Source: Paenibacillus taihuensis | GTDB lineage: Bacteria; Bacillota; Bacilli; Paenibacillales; Paenibacillaceae | Reading direction: 5' to 3' | Length of the DNA: 64,000 bases | Assembly: GCF_003386535.1 (NCBI RefSeq) | Contig: NZ_QTTN01000031.1 | Location: 1-64,000 of the forward strand | Part shown: positions 1 to 6,957 of the stretch, one piece after another | Layout of the letters: each line of letters starts with the position of its first letter | Position numbering within the stretch: position 1 is the stretch's first letter | Notes under the pieces: model-generated | Told to the model about the DNA's origin: nothing | The model's database searches: none | The model's input: only the letters and a program-made list of their open reading frames with translations | Position numbers and translations under genes: made by a program

Positions 1-3
1 TCA

Positions 4-75
4 CTCAGCGTCGGCTCCCAGTAACATAGTTCGTTAGAGGTGGCTGAGAGCTCGGAATCAGCTCTCTCAGCGTCG
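4..75. repeat. Short direct repeat with an imperfect hairpin
   Basis: The 10-mer CTCAGCGTCG occurs at 4-13 and again at 66-75. Between them lies a stem GCTGAGAGCT (43-52) opposite AGCTCTCTCAGC (60-71), with a two-base bulge. It follows the stop of the minus-strand gene at 98, but there is no clear U-run in that direction, so it is not a convincing terminator. It may be an intergenic repeat element. Function unknown. Confidence 0.4.
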
Positions 76-97
76 CTTCCCCATTAACCCGGTACTA

Positions 98-766
98 TCA
101 AGATTCAGTTAGTGCTCGATTAACCGTGTAACCTCGTATCTTCAGAGTGCCTTTCCCAGCAGGGAGTAACATTCGTTTATTGAACATGCGATGGAGTACG
201 GCATATGCCTCTTTTTGGCTTAATTGCAGTAACTCCATCACATCCCGAGGGCGAAGCGGGCGGTCTAGCCGCAAGGCGTGGCGGAGGATCTCGGCTTCGA
301 TGAGATCGTCGACGCTGCTGCTCGACGACCGGCTGCCGCCGAGCCAGCAGCCCATGAATTGCTGCAGCATTTGTTCGCACATCCGCGGCCGGTCGCTGAC
401 GTCGTCGTAGGCGAAGCGAAGGATTTGCCAGCCGTCGATGATGAGGTGATTTTGGCGCATGAGCGAGTCGGCGAACTGCCAGCGAGTAGCTTTGGCAGCA
501 TGGGGGCCGTAGCCGTCAATTTCGATTGCGAGTTTGATTGGCGATTGATAGAATGCGAAGTCCAGGAAGCGCGAACCGTCTTTGAAGTCTGCTACCTCGT
601 ACTCTGCATGAAGCTGGTCGAAGCTTCGGAAAGCGGGATGCCACACCTGCTGCAAAAACATCTTCTCCGCATGCCCATGCCCCTCTCCAAGCCGTTGTCG
701 CCTATCCCCATGAGCATCGATAAGTTGCTCCTCGAACCACTGCTGATATGCCATCTGAAAGTTCAT
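98..766 (-). CDS. DUF559-like / PD-(D/E)XK-type nuclease-fold protein
   Basis: A 222-residue protein. The middle part (about residues 60-125) has the pattern of DUF559 and Vsr-like endonuclease folds: a hydrophobic strand followed by AIEIDGYGPH, then RQNHLIIDGWQILRF. This gives the acidic residues and the closing Trp-Gln-hydrophobic-Arg strand of that superfamily. The C-terminal 70 residues look like a small winged-helix domain (RPRDVMELLQLSQKEAYAVL). Start: a GTG at 772 is possible, but the ATG at 766 is better spaced from AAAGGAG. Known of the fold: nucleic-acid cleavage or repair. Inferred: a DNA-processing or regulatory role; substrate unknown. Transcribed away from the SGNH hydrolase gene. 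Confidence 0.65.
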   Translation of the reverse strand: MNFQMAYQQWFEEQLIDAHGDRRQRLGEGHGHAEKMFLQQVWHPAFRSFDQLHAEYEVADFKDGSRFLDFAFYQSPIKLAIEIDGYGPHAAKATRWQFADSLMRQNHLIIDGWQILRFAYDDVSDRPRMCEQMLQQFMGCWLGGSRSSSSSVDDLIEAEILRHALRLDRPLRPRDVMELLQLSQKEAYAVLHRMFNKRMLLPAGKGTLKIRGYTVNRALTES

Positions 767-796
767 GCACACTACTCCTTTCGCTAATGAAATAAA

Positions 797-837
797 AAAC
801 CGCCCTATCCGGACACGTCGTGTCCGAAAAGAGCGGT
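797..837 (-). terminator. Hairpin with U-run in the leader of the DUF559-like gene
   Basis: Read on the minus strand, ACCGC and GGGCGGT enclose an inner stem CGGACACG/CGTGTCCG, followed by TTTTTTATTTC. No minus-strand gene lies directly upstream, so this terminator-shaped element sits in the 5' leader of the gene that starts at 766. It may be an attenuator or a relic. Confidence 0.45.
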
Positions 838-990
838 GTGTGCTTCACAACCGTATGGTTCGATGATTCAACGATATCACAGGTACTGGAAATTGAAAAG
901 GTGTTAGCAGCCCCGGTTGAGTGATATGATATTCATAGATTCGCATCAGAGGCTCGCGGCTCGCATGAAATTTCGCGGGGGAGGAAATGA

Positions 991-2115
991 ATGACGATGG
1001 ATGGAGCGGTTTGGAAGCATCGCAATCCTTTGATTCACACATGCAAGGCGTTGGAAGAGGGGCAGCTGACGGTCGGGTTAATTGGCGGGTCCATTACGGA
1101 TGCGAGACCAAGGCATAATTGGCCGGAGCCGGTCATTGCGTGGCTGGTGGCGCAGTATCCGCAGGTGCGCATCGTGGTCGAAAATGCCGCCATCGGCGCG
1201 ACAGGCAGCGAGCTCGCTGTATTTCGGGCGAAGCGGGACTTGATCGACCGCGGCTGCCAGCTGGTGTTCATCGATTACGCGGTGAACGACTCCGGTGAAC
1301 CATCGGACAAGAGACAGCGCACGCGCGAAGGCTTAGTCCGCAAGCTGCTCGAAGACGGCAGCAGAGACGTCGTGTTCACGCATACGTTCATGCAAAGCAT
1401 GTATGCGGCCATGAGCGAAGGCGGCGTGCCGGACACGATCGCGGAGCTGGAAACACTCGCCGATCACTACGGCATCGGCTCGGTTTGGATGGGCCTGTAC
1501 GCGCTGGAGGAAGTGCGCAAAGGCCGCATGCGCTGGGAGGAGTGGCTCCCGGACGGCCTGCATCCAACACATCGCGGCAGCTTGAGCTACGCACAGAGCG
1601 TCATTGCTTTTCTTGAGAAGGAGCTGTACAATCAGCACAATCAGCGACTGCATCAATCGGCGGCGCCTACGCTTCACGCGCAGCGCGAACTTCCAACACC
1701 GTTGCACCCGCACCACTGGGGCGACGCTACACTGCTGCCGCTAACGGAGGTGCGTACGGAGGGGCCATGGGTCATTCGGCGCTGGCCATTCTACGAGTGG
1801 ATCGATCAGGTGCTGGAAACGGCGGCTGTCTCAGCAAAGCTTTCTTTTGCATTCGAGGGGAGAGGGCTGTCGCTTGGGTTTGATTTTGGCAAGACATCTG
1901 CTGAATTCCGCTACCGCATCGACGGCGGGGATTGGGTCGCCATATCCCGCGAACGTCCGGACTGGTGCGGCGACGACGGTTGGTATCGCGATTGCTTCTT
2001 GGGCGACGACCTCCCAGCGGGTCAGCATCAAATAGAGCTGGAAGTCGTGCACGGGGATCGGCCGGAATGCCGGGGGACGAATTTCCGATTGGCGCATATT
2101 GGCGTCATTCGATAA
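991..2115 (+). CDS. SGNH/GDSL-family hydrolase with C-terminal beta-rich domain
   Basis: A 374-residue protein with no signal peptide. Block I of SGNH hydrolases is visible as GLIGGSITDA with nucleophile Ser34, and block V as DGLHPTHRG with Asp188 and His191. An internal VFIDYAVND block matches the oxyanion-hole Asn region. Residues from about 230 to the end form a beta-rich, possibly carbohydrate-binding domain. Known of the family: ester hydrolysis, often removal of acetyl groups from polysaccharides. Inferred: intracellular carbohydrate esterase; substrate unknown. The ATG at 991 follows GGGGAGGAAATGA. acpS starts 21 bases downstream. Confidence 0.75.
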   Translation: MTMDGAVWKHRNPLIHTCKALEEGQLTVGLIGGSITDARPRHNWPEPVIAWLVAQYPQVRIVVENAAIGATGSELAVFRAKRDLIDRGCQLVFIDYAVNDSGEPSDKRQRTREGLVRKLLEDGSRDVVFTHTFMQSMYAAMSEGGVPDTIAELETLADHYGIGSVWMGLYALEEVRKGRMRWEEWLPDGLHPTHRGSLSYAQSVIAFLEKELYNQHNQRLHQSAAPTLHAQRELPTPLHPHHWGDATLLPLTEVRTEGPWVIRRWPFYEWIDQVLETAAVSAKLSFAFEGRGLSLGFDFGKTSAEFRYRIDGGDWVAISRERPDWCGDDGWYRDCFLGDDLPAGQHQIELEVVHGDRPECRGTNFRLAHIGVIR

Positions 2116-2136
2116 GATAGGGCGGTTGAACGCAGC

Positions 2137-2544
2137 GTGATAATAGGCATCGGACACGATATTTCGTCGATTGAGCGGATGGAGAAGCTTCTCCAGGGCG
2201 AGATAGGCAGCAAATTTATGAGCAGAATACTTACCGGGCGGGAACAGGAACTGGCAGCACCAATGAGCGGATCAAGGCGAGTGGAGTTTGTGTCGGGCCG
2301 CTTTGCGGCGAAGGAAGCGGTGTCCAAAGCGTTCGGCTGCGGCATCGGCAGCACGCTCGGGTTCCAAGACATTGAGATCGACCGCCACAGCAGCGGCCGG
2401 CCGATCTGCAGACTTAGCGAAGGCGCATGGTCGCGGCTTGGCCTGAACGGGCAGCAAGTACAGATCCACGTCTCCATCTCCCACGACCATTCACTCGCTT
2501 CCGCCTATGTCATCGCAGAAAAAGCGCATGGCAGCGCGGATTGA
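2137..2544 (+). CDS. acpS: Holo-[acyl-carrier-protein] synthase
   Basis: A 135-residue protein of normal AcpS length. It transfers the 4'-phosphopantetheine arm of coenzyme A to the serine of acyl carrier protein, activating fatty acid synthesis in the cytoplasm. The N-terminal IGHDISSIERM supplies the metal-binding Asp8, and RFAAKEAVSKAFGCG carries the conserved Glu and Lys of the active site. It starts with GTG; the next in-frame ATG would remove the Asp motif, so GTG is chosen. It follows the SGNH hydrolase gene closely and may be co-transcribed. Confidence 0.93.
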   Translation: MIIGIGHDISSIERMEKLLQGEIGSKFMSRILTGREQELAAPMSGSRRVEFVSGRFAAKEAVSKAFGCGIGSTLGFQDIEIDRHSSGRPICRLSEGAWSRLGLNGQQVQIHVSISHDHSLASAYVIAEKAHGSAD

Positions 2545-2635
2545 AAACGGATGCATAGCAGCGTCACCTTTTGCCCATAATTGGAATAAACCAATAGCAT
2601 CTACTATGGGCCTACAGGAACGGAGCTGCTGCGCA

Positions 2636-2869
2636 ATGAAGGATGAGAAAGAAGCCAAGCGGTATTACAAGAGCGGAGAGTTCGTGCCGTTCGATGGCAT
2701 GTACGGAGATGTATGGGGCGGGTGGCTGCCTTTCATTCAAGGAGACCGGTTCCCGGCACATCCGGAAATGGGGATGTCCAAGTGGCTCTATCAAGGACCG
2801 CTGGAGACAGGCTTACCGCCGCAGCAGCATCGCAAAAGCAGTCTTACGCGCAGATCAGAATCGTTATAA
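2636..2869 (+). CDS. Small YjzC-like protein
   Basis: A 77-residue protein. The pattern YKSGEFVPFDGMYGDVWGG followed by GDRFP resembles the YjzC family of small Bacillota proteins (a basic, proline-rich N-terminus, then a G-D-R-F-P motif). An upstream in-frame ATG at 2507 overlaps acpS and has no support, so the ATG at 2636, preceded by AGGAACGGAG, is used. Function unknown. It ends just before a strong hairpin terminator. Confidence 0.6.
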   Translation: MKDEKEAKRYYKSGEFVPFDGMYGDVWGGWLPFIQGDRFPAHPEMGMSKWLYQGPLETGLPPQQHRKSSLTRRSESL

Positions 2870-2881
2870 ATGAAGATAGAG

Positions 2882-2920
2882 AAGACACTTGCCCGTACAT
2901 ACGGATAAGTGTCTTTTTAT
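2882..2920 (+). terminator. Rho-independent terminator
   Basis: AAGACACTT (2882-2890) pairs perfectly with AAGTGTCTT (2907-2915), followed by a T-run. It ends the acpS/YjzC-like transcript and sits tail-to-tail with the cytochrome gene, so it may work weakly in both directions. Confidence 0.85.
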
Positions 2921-2924
2921 CTTT

Positions 2925-3275
2925 TTATTTCTTCTTGCTTAGCCAATCGGCTAAATCTGAGATCTCTGCTGCCGAAAGTCTGCTCGAGAACGCCGGCATG
3001 CCGCCGCCACCGTCCTTAATCTGCTTCGTAATCTCGTCCTTCGTCATTCGCTTGCCAACTTGCGTCAAATTCGTCGAAGGTCCCATGCGGCCTTGAAGGT
3101 CAGTGCCATGGCATGAAATGCAATTGGATTTAAATACCTTCGGCACGTCAGCGGCAGCCGTTTGGACCGAAGAGGACGAGCCGCAGCCGCTCAAGAATGC
3201 TGTCGCAAGTACGGCGGGAAGCAGTGAAACGCCCCATTTTGCTGCATTTTTCGTATATGTAGAATGGTTCGGCAT
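2925..3275 (-). CDS. Membrane-anchored c-type cytochrome (c550/c551-like lipoprotein)
   Basis: A 116-residue electron carrier. The N-terminus has basic residues, a hydrophobic stretch and a lipobox ending FLSGC with Cys31, so it should be exported and lipidated. After a short Ser/Ala linker comes the haem site CISCH (Cys52, Cys55, His56). The axial Met is probably Met93 in GGMPAF. This matches small Bacillus cytochromes c-551 and c-550 that pass electrons to terminal oxidases outside the membrane. An AGGAGG lies 11 bases before the ATG. Confidence 0.88.
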   Translation of the reverse strand: MPNHSTYTKNAAKWGVSLLPAVLATAFLSGCGSSSSVQTAAADVPKVFKSNCISCHGTDLQGRMGPSTNLTQVGKRMTKDEITKQIKDGGGGMPAFSSRLSAAEISDLADWLSKKK

Positions 3276-3436
3276 AATAAAACAAGCCTCCTGATTGGAT
3301 CGATGTATTCAGTATAGGTCGTCGTGCAGGCCGGATGCAACTTGTGCAGCTGTGCGACACATGTGTATGGATTGAGGTATAATAGAGCGTATTGTCGAAA
3401 TTTCAAAATGGCTGTAATTTGGGAGACTGGCACCGC

Positions 3437-4306
3437 ATGAAGCTTACGTTCAAAACGATTATTCAAAATTATTTTCACCGGTTCCATGCTGATGTATCCA
3501 TGGCTGCGCATTCCGTAACGAGCAAGGGCTGGCAGTCGGAGCAGCCGCCGGAATTTTATCGCCTGTGGTACATTATTGGCGGTGAGGGCGGGCTTAAGAT
3601 CAAAGATCAATCTTACGAGCTGAAGCCAGGCCGTCTGCTGCTGCTCCCGCCAGGGGCACAGCAGTTTTTTGGCCCGCTGGAAGGACAGTCGGTCAGCTTG
3701 TACTGGTGTAATTTTCGGGCGCCGATTGGCGATATGGATCTATTCGATATATTGAATTTGAAGGTCAGCATCGAGCTGAACGACCAGGAGCGGAAGCATA
3801 TTGAGACGCTGTTCAGGCAGCTCATTGATGCGTATCAATCCACAACGTTGACACGCGGCTTGCGAGTGCGGGCGGCGCTGTTCGAGATTGTCGCTTATTA
3901 CTTGGACTATTGCGGATTTAATGAGGATATGTTTCTGCAAATTGAACCGATTACGAAGATCGATCATGTCATCCAATATATTGAAGAGCATATTGGTGAG
4001 CAAATTTCGGTGGACGAGCTGGCGAAGCTGGTGTTTCTGCATCCGAATTATTTTATCGGCTACTTCAAGAACATTGTCGGTCATGCGCCAACGCAGTATA
4101 TCAATATTCGCAAAATGGAGCGCGCCAAGACGCTGCTTGAGAATATGGATATTCAAATATCGGACGTGGCTCGCCAGATCGGGCTTCAAAATCATTATTT
4201 GTCGCGGTTGTTCAAGCAGTATACGGGGCTGACGCCTAAGCGCTACCGGCAAATTTATATCTATAACACTGAGAATGAAGATAAGTTGGAGCAGGAATTA
4301 ATTTAA
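3437..4306 (+). CDS. AraC-family transcriptional regulator with cupin-type sensor domain
   Basis: A 289-residue protein. Residues about 1-150 form an AraC-binding cupin-like domain (GRLLLLPPGAQQFFG). The last 100 residues hold two helix-turn-helix motifs: ISVDELAKLVFLHPNYF, then ISDVARQIGLQNHYLSRLFK and GLTPKRYR. A TTG at 3392 would extend the protein, but a TATAAT-like -10 at 3378-3383 puts the transcript start near 3390, so the ATG at 3437 behind GGGAG is chosen. Known of the family: one-component sensing of sugars or small ligands. Target unknown; mutY starts 23 bases downstream. Confidence 0.82.
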   Translation: MKLTFKTIIQNYFHRFHADVSMAAHSVTSKGWQSEQPPEFYRLWYIIGGEGGLKIKDQSYELKPGRLLLLPPGAQQFFGPLEGQSVSLYWCNFRAPIGDMDLFDILNLKVSIELNDQERKHIETLFRQLIDAYQSTTLTRGLRVRAALFEIVAYYLDYCGFNEDMFLQIEPITKIDHVIQYIEEHIGEQISVDELAKLVFLHPNYFIGYFKNIVGHAPTQYINIRKMERAKTLLENMDIQISDVARQIGLQNHYLSRLFKQYTGLTPKRYRQIYIYNTENEDKLEQELI

Positions 4307-4329
4307 GGGTTGAGAGAGGGGAAACAAGG

Positions 4330-5697
4330 ATGACGACGGAAGCAGCCCGTTATTTCAGCAGAGAGCTGCTGAGCTGGTATTTGGCGAATCGAAGGGATCT
4401 TCCATGGCGGCAAAATCGCGATCCGTACCGGGTATGGGTATCGGAAATTATGCTGCAGCAAACGCGAGTGGATACGGTCATTCCGTTCTATGAGCGGTTT
4501 ATGGAGAAGTTCCCGACAGCGGCTGCGCTGGCGGAAGCGCCGGAAGCGGAGGTGCTCAAGTGCTGGGAGGGACTTGGGTATTATTCGCGGGCGCGCAATT
4601 TGCAGGCTGGCGCGCGGGAAGTGGTGAGCCTTCACGGCGGGGTTATGCCGGATGATAAAGAGGCAGTCGCTGCGCTGCGGGGCATCGGTCCTTATACGAC
4701 TGGGGCGATTATGAGCATCGCCTTCAATCGGCCGGAACCGGCGGTGGACGGCAATGTCATGCGCGTCCTGTCGCGGTATTTCTGCTTGGAGGATGACATT
4801 GCGAAGCCGGCGACGCGTGTAGGTATTGAGAAGCTCGCCGCCTCGCTCATCCCGGAGGGAGCGGCGGGCGATTTCAACCAAGCGCTCATGGAGCTGGGCG
4901 CGCTGGTGTGTACCCCTAAGTCACCGGGCTGCCTCACTTGCCCGGTGCTGCAGCACTGCGAAGGCAGGATGGCTGGCAAGGAGCACATCCTGCCGATCAA
5001 GACCAAGGCCAAGCCGCCGCGGCCGGAGACGCGGCTTGCTGCAATCATTACCGGCAGCGGCGAGCACGCTGGCCGGATTCTTGTGCGCCAGCGGCCGGAG
5101 AGCGGCCTGCTCGCGCAGATGTGGGAGCTGCCGCATGTGCTGTTCGCCCCGGAGGGCGACAGCGCCGGCAGCACGGCTGTGAAGCGGCGCGGGCGCGGCG
5201 TCGCTGCCGGCAAAGCCGCCGCCGCTGCGGAAGCTGCAGCGGCGGAGATCGCCGCCGGCGCGCAACTCGCCGGCGCAGCTGCTTTGGCCTCGGCGCCGCA
5301 AGGTGCGCCGAGCAGCCCGATGGAACTGCACGCGCGGCAAGCGGACTTTATGAGCCGCGCGCTGTCGGCGGAGGATGGCCTGCTCGTGCGGCCGACGAGC
5401 TGGTGGGGCGAGACGGAGCATGTGTTCAGCCACATCGTGTGGGATGTGCAGGTGTTCCGCGCGGAGTTCGGCTTCTGGCTGGAGGCCGCTGCGAAGCAGG
5501 AGGCGGCCGTATCCGCTGGCGTTGGCGCAAGTGCTGCCGCAGAGTCGGTTTTACTCTATGAAGCTAGCAGCACTGCTGCTGCGAGTGAAGCATTGCCTGC
5601 TAACTACCGCTGGATCGGGCCAGAGCAGATGAAAGAGCTGGCGTTCCCGAATGTGTTCATTCGGATTTTGCGGGATTACTGGAACGAGCAGGGCTAA
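4330..5697 (+). CDS. mutY: A/G-specific adenine DNA glycosylase with Ala-rich inserts
   Basis: A 455-residue protein; family members are usually about 350-370. It removes adenine mispaired with 8-oxoguanine. Seen: catalytic Glu39 in SEIMLQQT, the helix-hairpin-helix LRGIGPYTTGAI, catalytic Asp140 in AVDGNV, and the iron-sulfur cluster Cys194, Cys201, Cys204 and Cys210 (C-x6-C-x2-C-x5-C). The C-terminal NUDIX-like domain that recognises 8-oxoG starts near 230. It is interrupted by two low-complexity Ala-rich stretches (about residues 278-325 and 380-420), of higher GC than the rest. The reading frame is intact, so it is probably functional. Confidence 0.92.
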   Translation: MTTEAARYFSRELLSWYLANRRDLPWRQNRDPYRVWVSEIMLQQTRVDTVIPFYERFMEKFPTAAALAEAPEAEVLKCWEGLGYYSRARNLQAGAREVVSLHGGVMPDDKEAVAALRGIGPYTTGAIMSIAFNRPEPAVDGNVMRVLSRYFCLEDDIAKPATRVGIEKLAASLIPEGAAGDFNQALMELGALVCTPKSPGCLTCPVLQHCEGRMAGKEHILPIKTKAKPPRPETRLAAIITGSGEHAGRILVRQRPESGLLAQMWELPHVLFAPEGDSAGSTAVKRRGRGVAAGKAAAAAEAAAAEIAAGAQLAGAAALASAPQGAPSSPMELHARQADFMSRALSAEDGLLVRPTSWWGETEHVFSHIVWDVQVFRAEFGFWLEAAAKQEAAVSAGVGASAAAESVLLYEASSTAAASEALPANYRWIGPEQMKELAFPNVFIRILRDYWNEQG

Positions 5698-5703
5698 TTT
5701 GAA

Positions 5704-5732
5704 TTGCTTTTGTCATCGTTGGCTTCTACAAT
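5704..5732 (+). promoter_or_regulatory. Sigma-A-like promoter for the aldolase gene
   Basis: TTGCTT (5704-5709) and TACAAT (5727-5732) are separated by 17 bases. This predicts transcription from about 5739, with the hexanucleotide repeat inside the leader. Confidence 0.5.
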
Positions 5733-5765
5733 GGGTTATAGCAAAGTTAAGGTGAACCAGGCGAG

Positions 5766-5801
5766 AGTGGCAGTGGTAGTGGTAGTGGTAGTGGTAGTGG
5801 T
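5766..5801 (+). repeat. Hexanucleotide tandem repeat (AGTGGC then five AGTGGT)
   Basis: Six tandem 6-base units sit in the predicted leader of the aldolase gene, 24 bases before the start codon. The repeat lies downstream of the predicted -10 and upstream of the GAGGAGG, so length changes would alter the leader but not the promoter spacing. Confidence 0.8.
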
Positions 5802-5825
5802 AGAAACCTGAGGAGGCTGCTTAAA

Positions 5826-6458
5826 TTGAGTCAAATGTTGGAACGATTACAGCAAGAGAAGATTGTTGCGATTTTCCGGTTTATTGAGGATCAATACGCA
5901 GACCAGGCAGCGCAGGCGCTGCTCGACGGTGGCATTTCGCTGATGGAAATCACGATGAACACAGATGGTGCCACAACGATGATCAGCCGCTGGCGCGAGA
6001 AGTTCGGCGACAAAGCCGGCATCGGAGCGGGCACAGTGCTTGACCTCGACATGGCGAAGGAAGCGGTAGCCGCTGGCTCGCAGTTTCTCATCGCTCCAAA
6101 CTTGGACGAATCGGTCGTGGATTACGGCTTGAAAACTGGCGTACCGGTATGGCCTGGCGTCATGACGCCAACCGAAATCGTACGTGCATGGAAAGCAGGC
6201 GCTGAACTGGTGAAGGTGTTCCCGATGGCGTCTCTTGGCCTCAAGTATCTCACCGAAATTCGCGCACCGCTGAACAATATCCCGATGCTCGCTTCCGGCG
6301 GCGTAGATCTCGACAACATTGCCGAGTATTTCAAAGCTGGCGCATGCGGCGTAGGTATGGGCAGCAAGCTTGTGAATATGGATTGGGTACGCAGCGGACG
6401 TTACGACTTGCTCACTGAGCGAGCTCGTCAATTCGTAGAAGCAGCTAGTGTAAAATAA
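5826..6458 (+). CDS. eda: KDPG/KHG aldolase (2-dehydro-3-deoxy-phosphogluconate aldolase)
   Basis: A 210-residue cytoplasmic TIM-barrel enzyme. It splits 2-keto-3-deoxy-6-phosphogluconate to pyruvate and glyceraldehyde 3-phosphate, or hydroxyoxoglutarate to pyruvate and glyoxylate. Seen: ISLMEITMNT with the catalytic Glu, GAGTVLD, APNLDESVVDY, PVWPGVMTPTE, and ELVKVFPM with the Schiff-base Lys. The start is TTG, placed 8-9 bases after GAGGAGG; an ATG three codons later is an alternative. It stands alone, without a kdgK partner, next to the hemicellulose locus, which fits a role in uronate breakdown (inferred). Confidence 0.88.
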   Translation: MSQMLERLQQEKIVAIFRFIEDQYADQAAQALLDGGISLMEITMNTDGATTMISRWREKFGDKAGIGAGTVLDLDMAKEAVAAGSQFLIAPNLDESVVDYGLKTGVPVWPGVMTPTEIVRAWKAGAELVKVFPMASLGLKYLTEIRAPLNNIPMLASGGVDLDNIAEYFKAGACGVGMGSKLVNMDWVRSGRYDLLTERARQFVEAASVK

Positions 6459-6467
6459 AATAAATAG

Positions 6468-6509
6468 AAACCGCCCGAGGTGCAGCTTAAGCATCCTGGG
6501 CGGTTTTTT
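6468..6509 (+). terminator. Rho-independent terminator after eda
   Basis: AAACCGCCCGAGG pairs with CCTGGGCGGTTT and is followed by TTTT. Confidence 0.9.
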
Positions 6510-6699
6510 GTTATCACGATATCAAGTTAGGCCCATAAAAACAAAGAGGCCTGCGGCATATCCGCAGGCGCAAGAGAGAAAATATATAATAAAGGGGGGT
6601 CATGTGTTTTATTATAGATTCGTAATATGAAAGGAACATGAAACGAATATTACAATTTCATTACAAAGGAAGATTTTAGAATTCCTTAAGGTTGACCAG

Positions 6700-6712
6700 C
6701 CCCCCCCCCCCC
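6700..6712 (+). repeat. Homopolymer of 13 cytosines
   Basis: An uninterrupted C-tract about 80 bases upstream of the predicted xylanase -35 box. Such tracts are prone to slippage and to sequencing error. Confidence 0.85.
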
Positions 6713-6791
6713 AAGCATAAGCAAATCCAAAAGGCTCATGACCAAGTCATGGGCCTCTTCATAACGTGTCATCTGCTAAAAAGACACTTTT

Positions 6792-6819
6792 TTGGCTTTC
6801 CTCACGCCTGACCTATAAT
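6792..6819 (+). promoter_or_regulatory. Sigma-A-like promoter for the xylanase gene
   Basis: TTGGCT (6792-6797) and TATAAT (6814-6819) are 16 bases apart. The leader would be about 130 bases and carries the cre-like site. Confidence 0.55.
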
Positions 6820-6917
6820 ATGTACCGGTTCCTTCTTTAATCTGTATAGTGTTAACTGTTTTCTTTTGTATTACCATTTGAATTGAAAGTTCAGAGAAGG
6901 AGGATTGTTAGGCCGAA

Positions 6918-6932
6918 ATGTAAACGCTTAAC
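6918..6932 (+). promoter_or_regulatory. cre-like CcpA site in the xylanase leader
   Basis: ATGTAAACGCTTAAC matches the cre form WTGAAARCGYTTWNN with one mismatch. It lies between the promoter and the start codon, a position where CcpA can block elongation. No CcpA gene is in this window. Confidence 0.5.
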
Positions 6933-6957
6933 TAATTATGGGAGGGGAAGTAAGGCG

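Larger units (their letters stand above)
6510..6957 (+). promoter_or_regulatory. Long intergenic region before the xylanase gene
   Basis: About 450 bases with no credible gene. It contains a perfect 8-bp hairpin (6549-6569), a run of 13 C (6700-6712), an 11-bp hairpin with one G-T pair (6732-6756), a promoter (6792-6819) and a cre-like site (6918-6932). The two hairpins lack U-runs, so they are not clear terminators. Confidence 0.6.

Noticed and set aside
4692-5435. 247-codon antisense frame in mutY
   Set aside because: Created by GC-rich Ala codons; mutY residues are intact on the plus strand.
5766-5801. Tandem repeat considered as a CRISPR-like array
   Set aside because: Six-base units without spacers and no cas genes nearby.
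6611-6634. Seven-codon mini-ORF after AAGGGGGG, considered as a leader peptide
   Set aside because: The ribosome site is too close to the ATG, the hairpins around are not terminators, and it is upstream of the predicted promoter.
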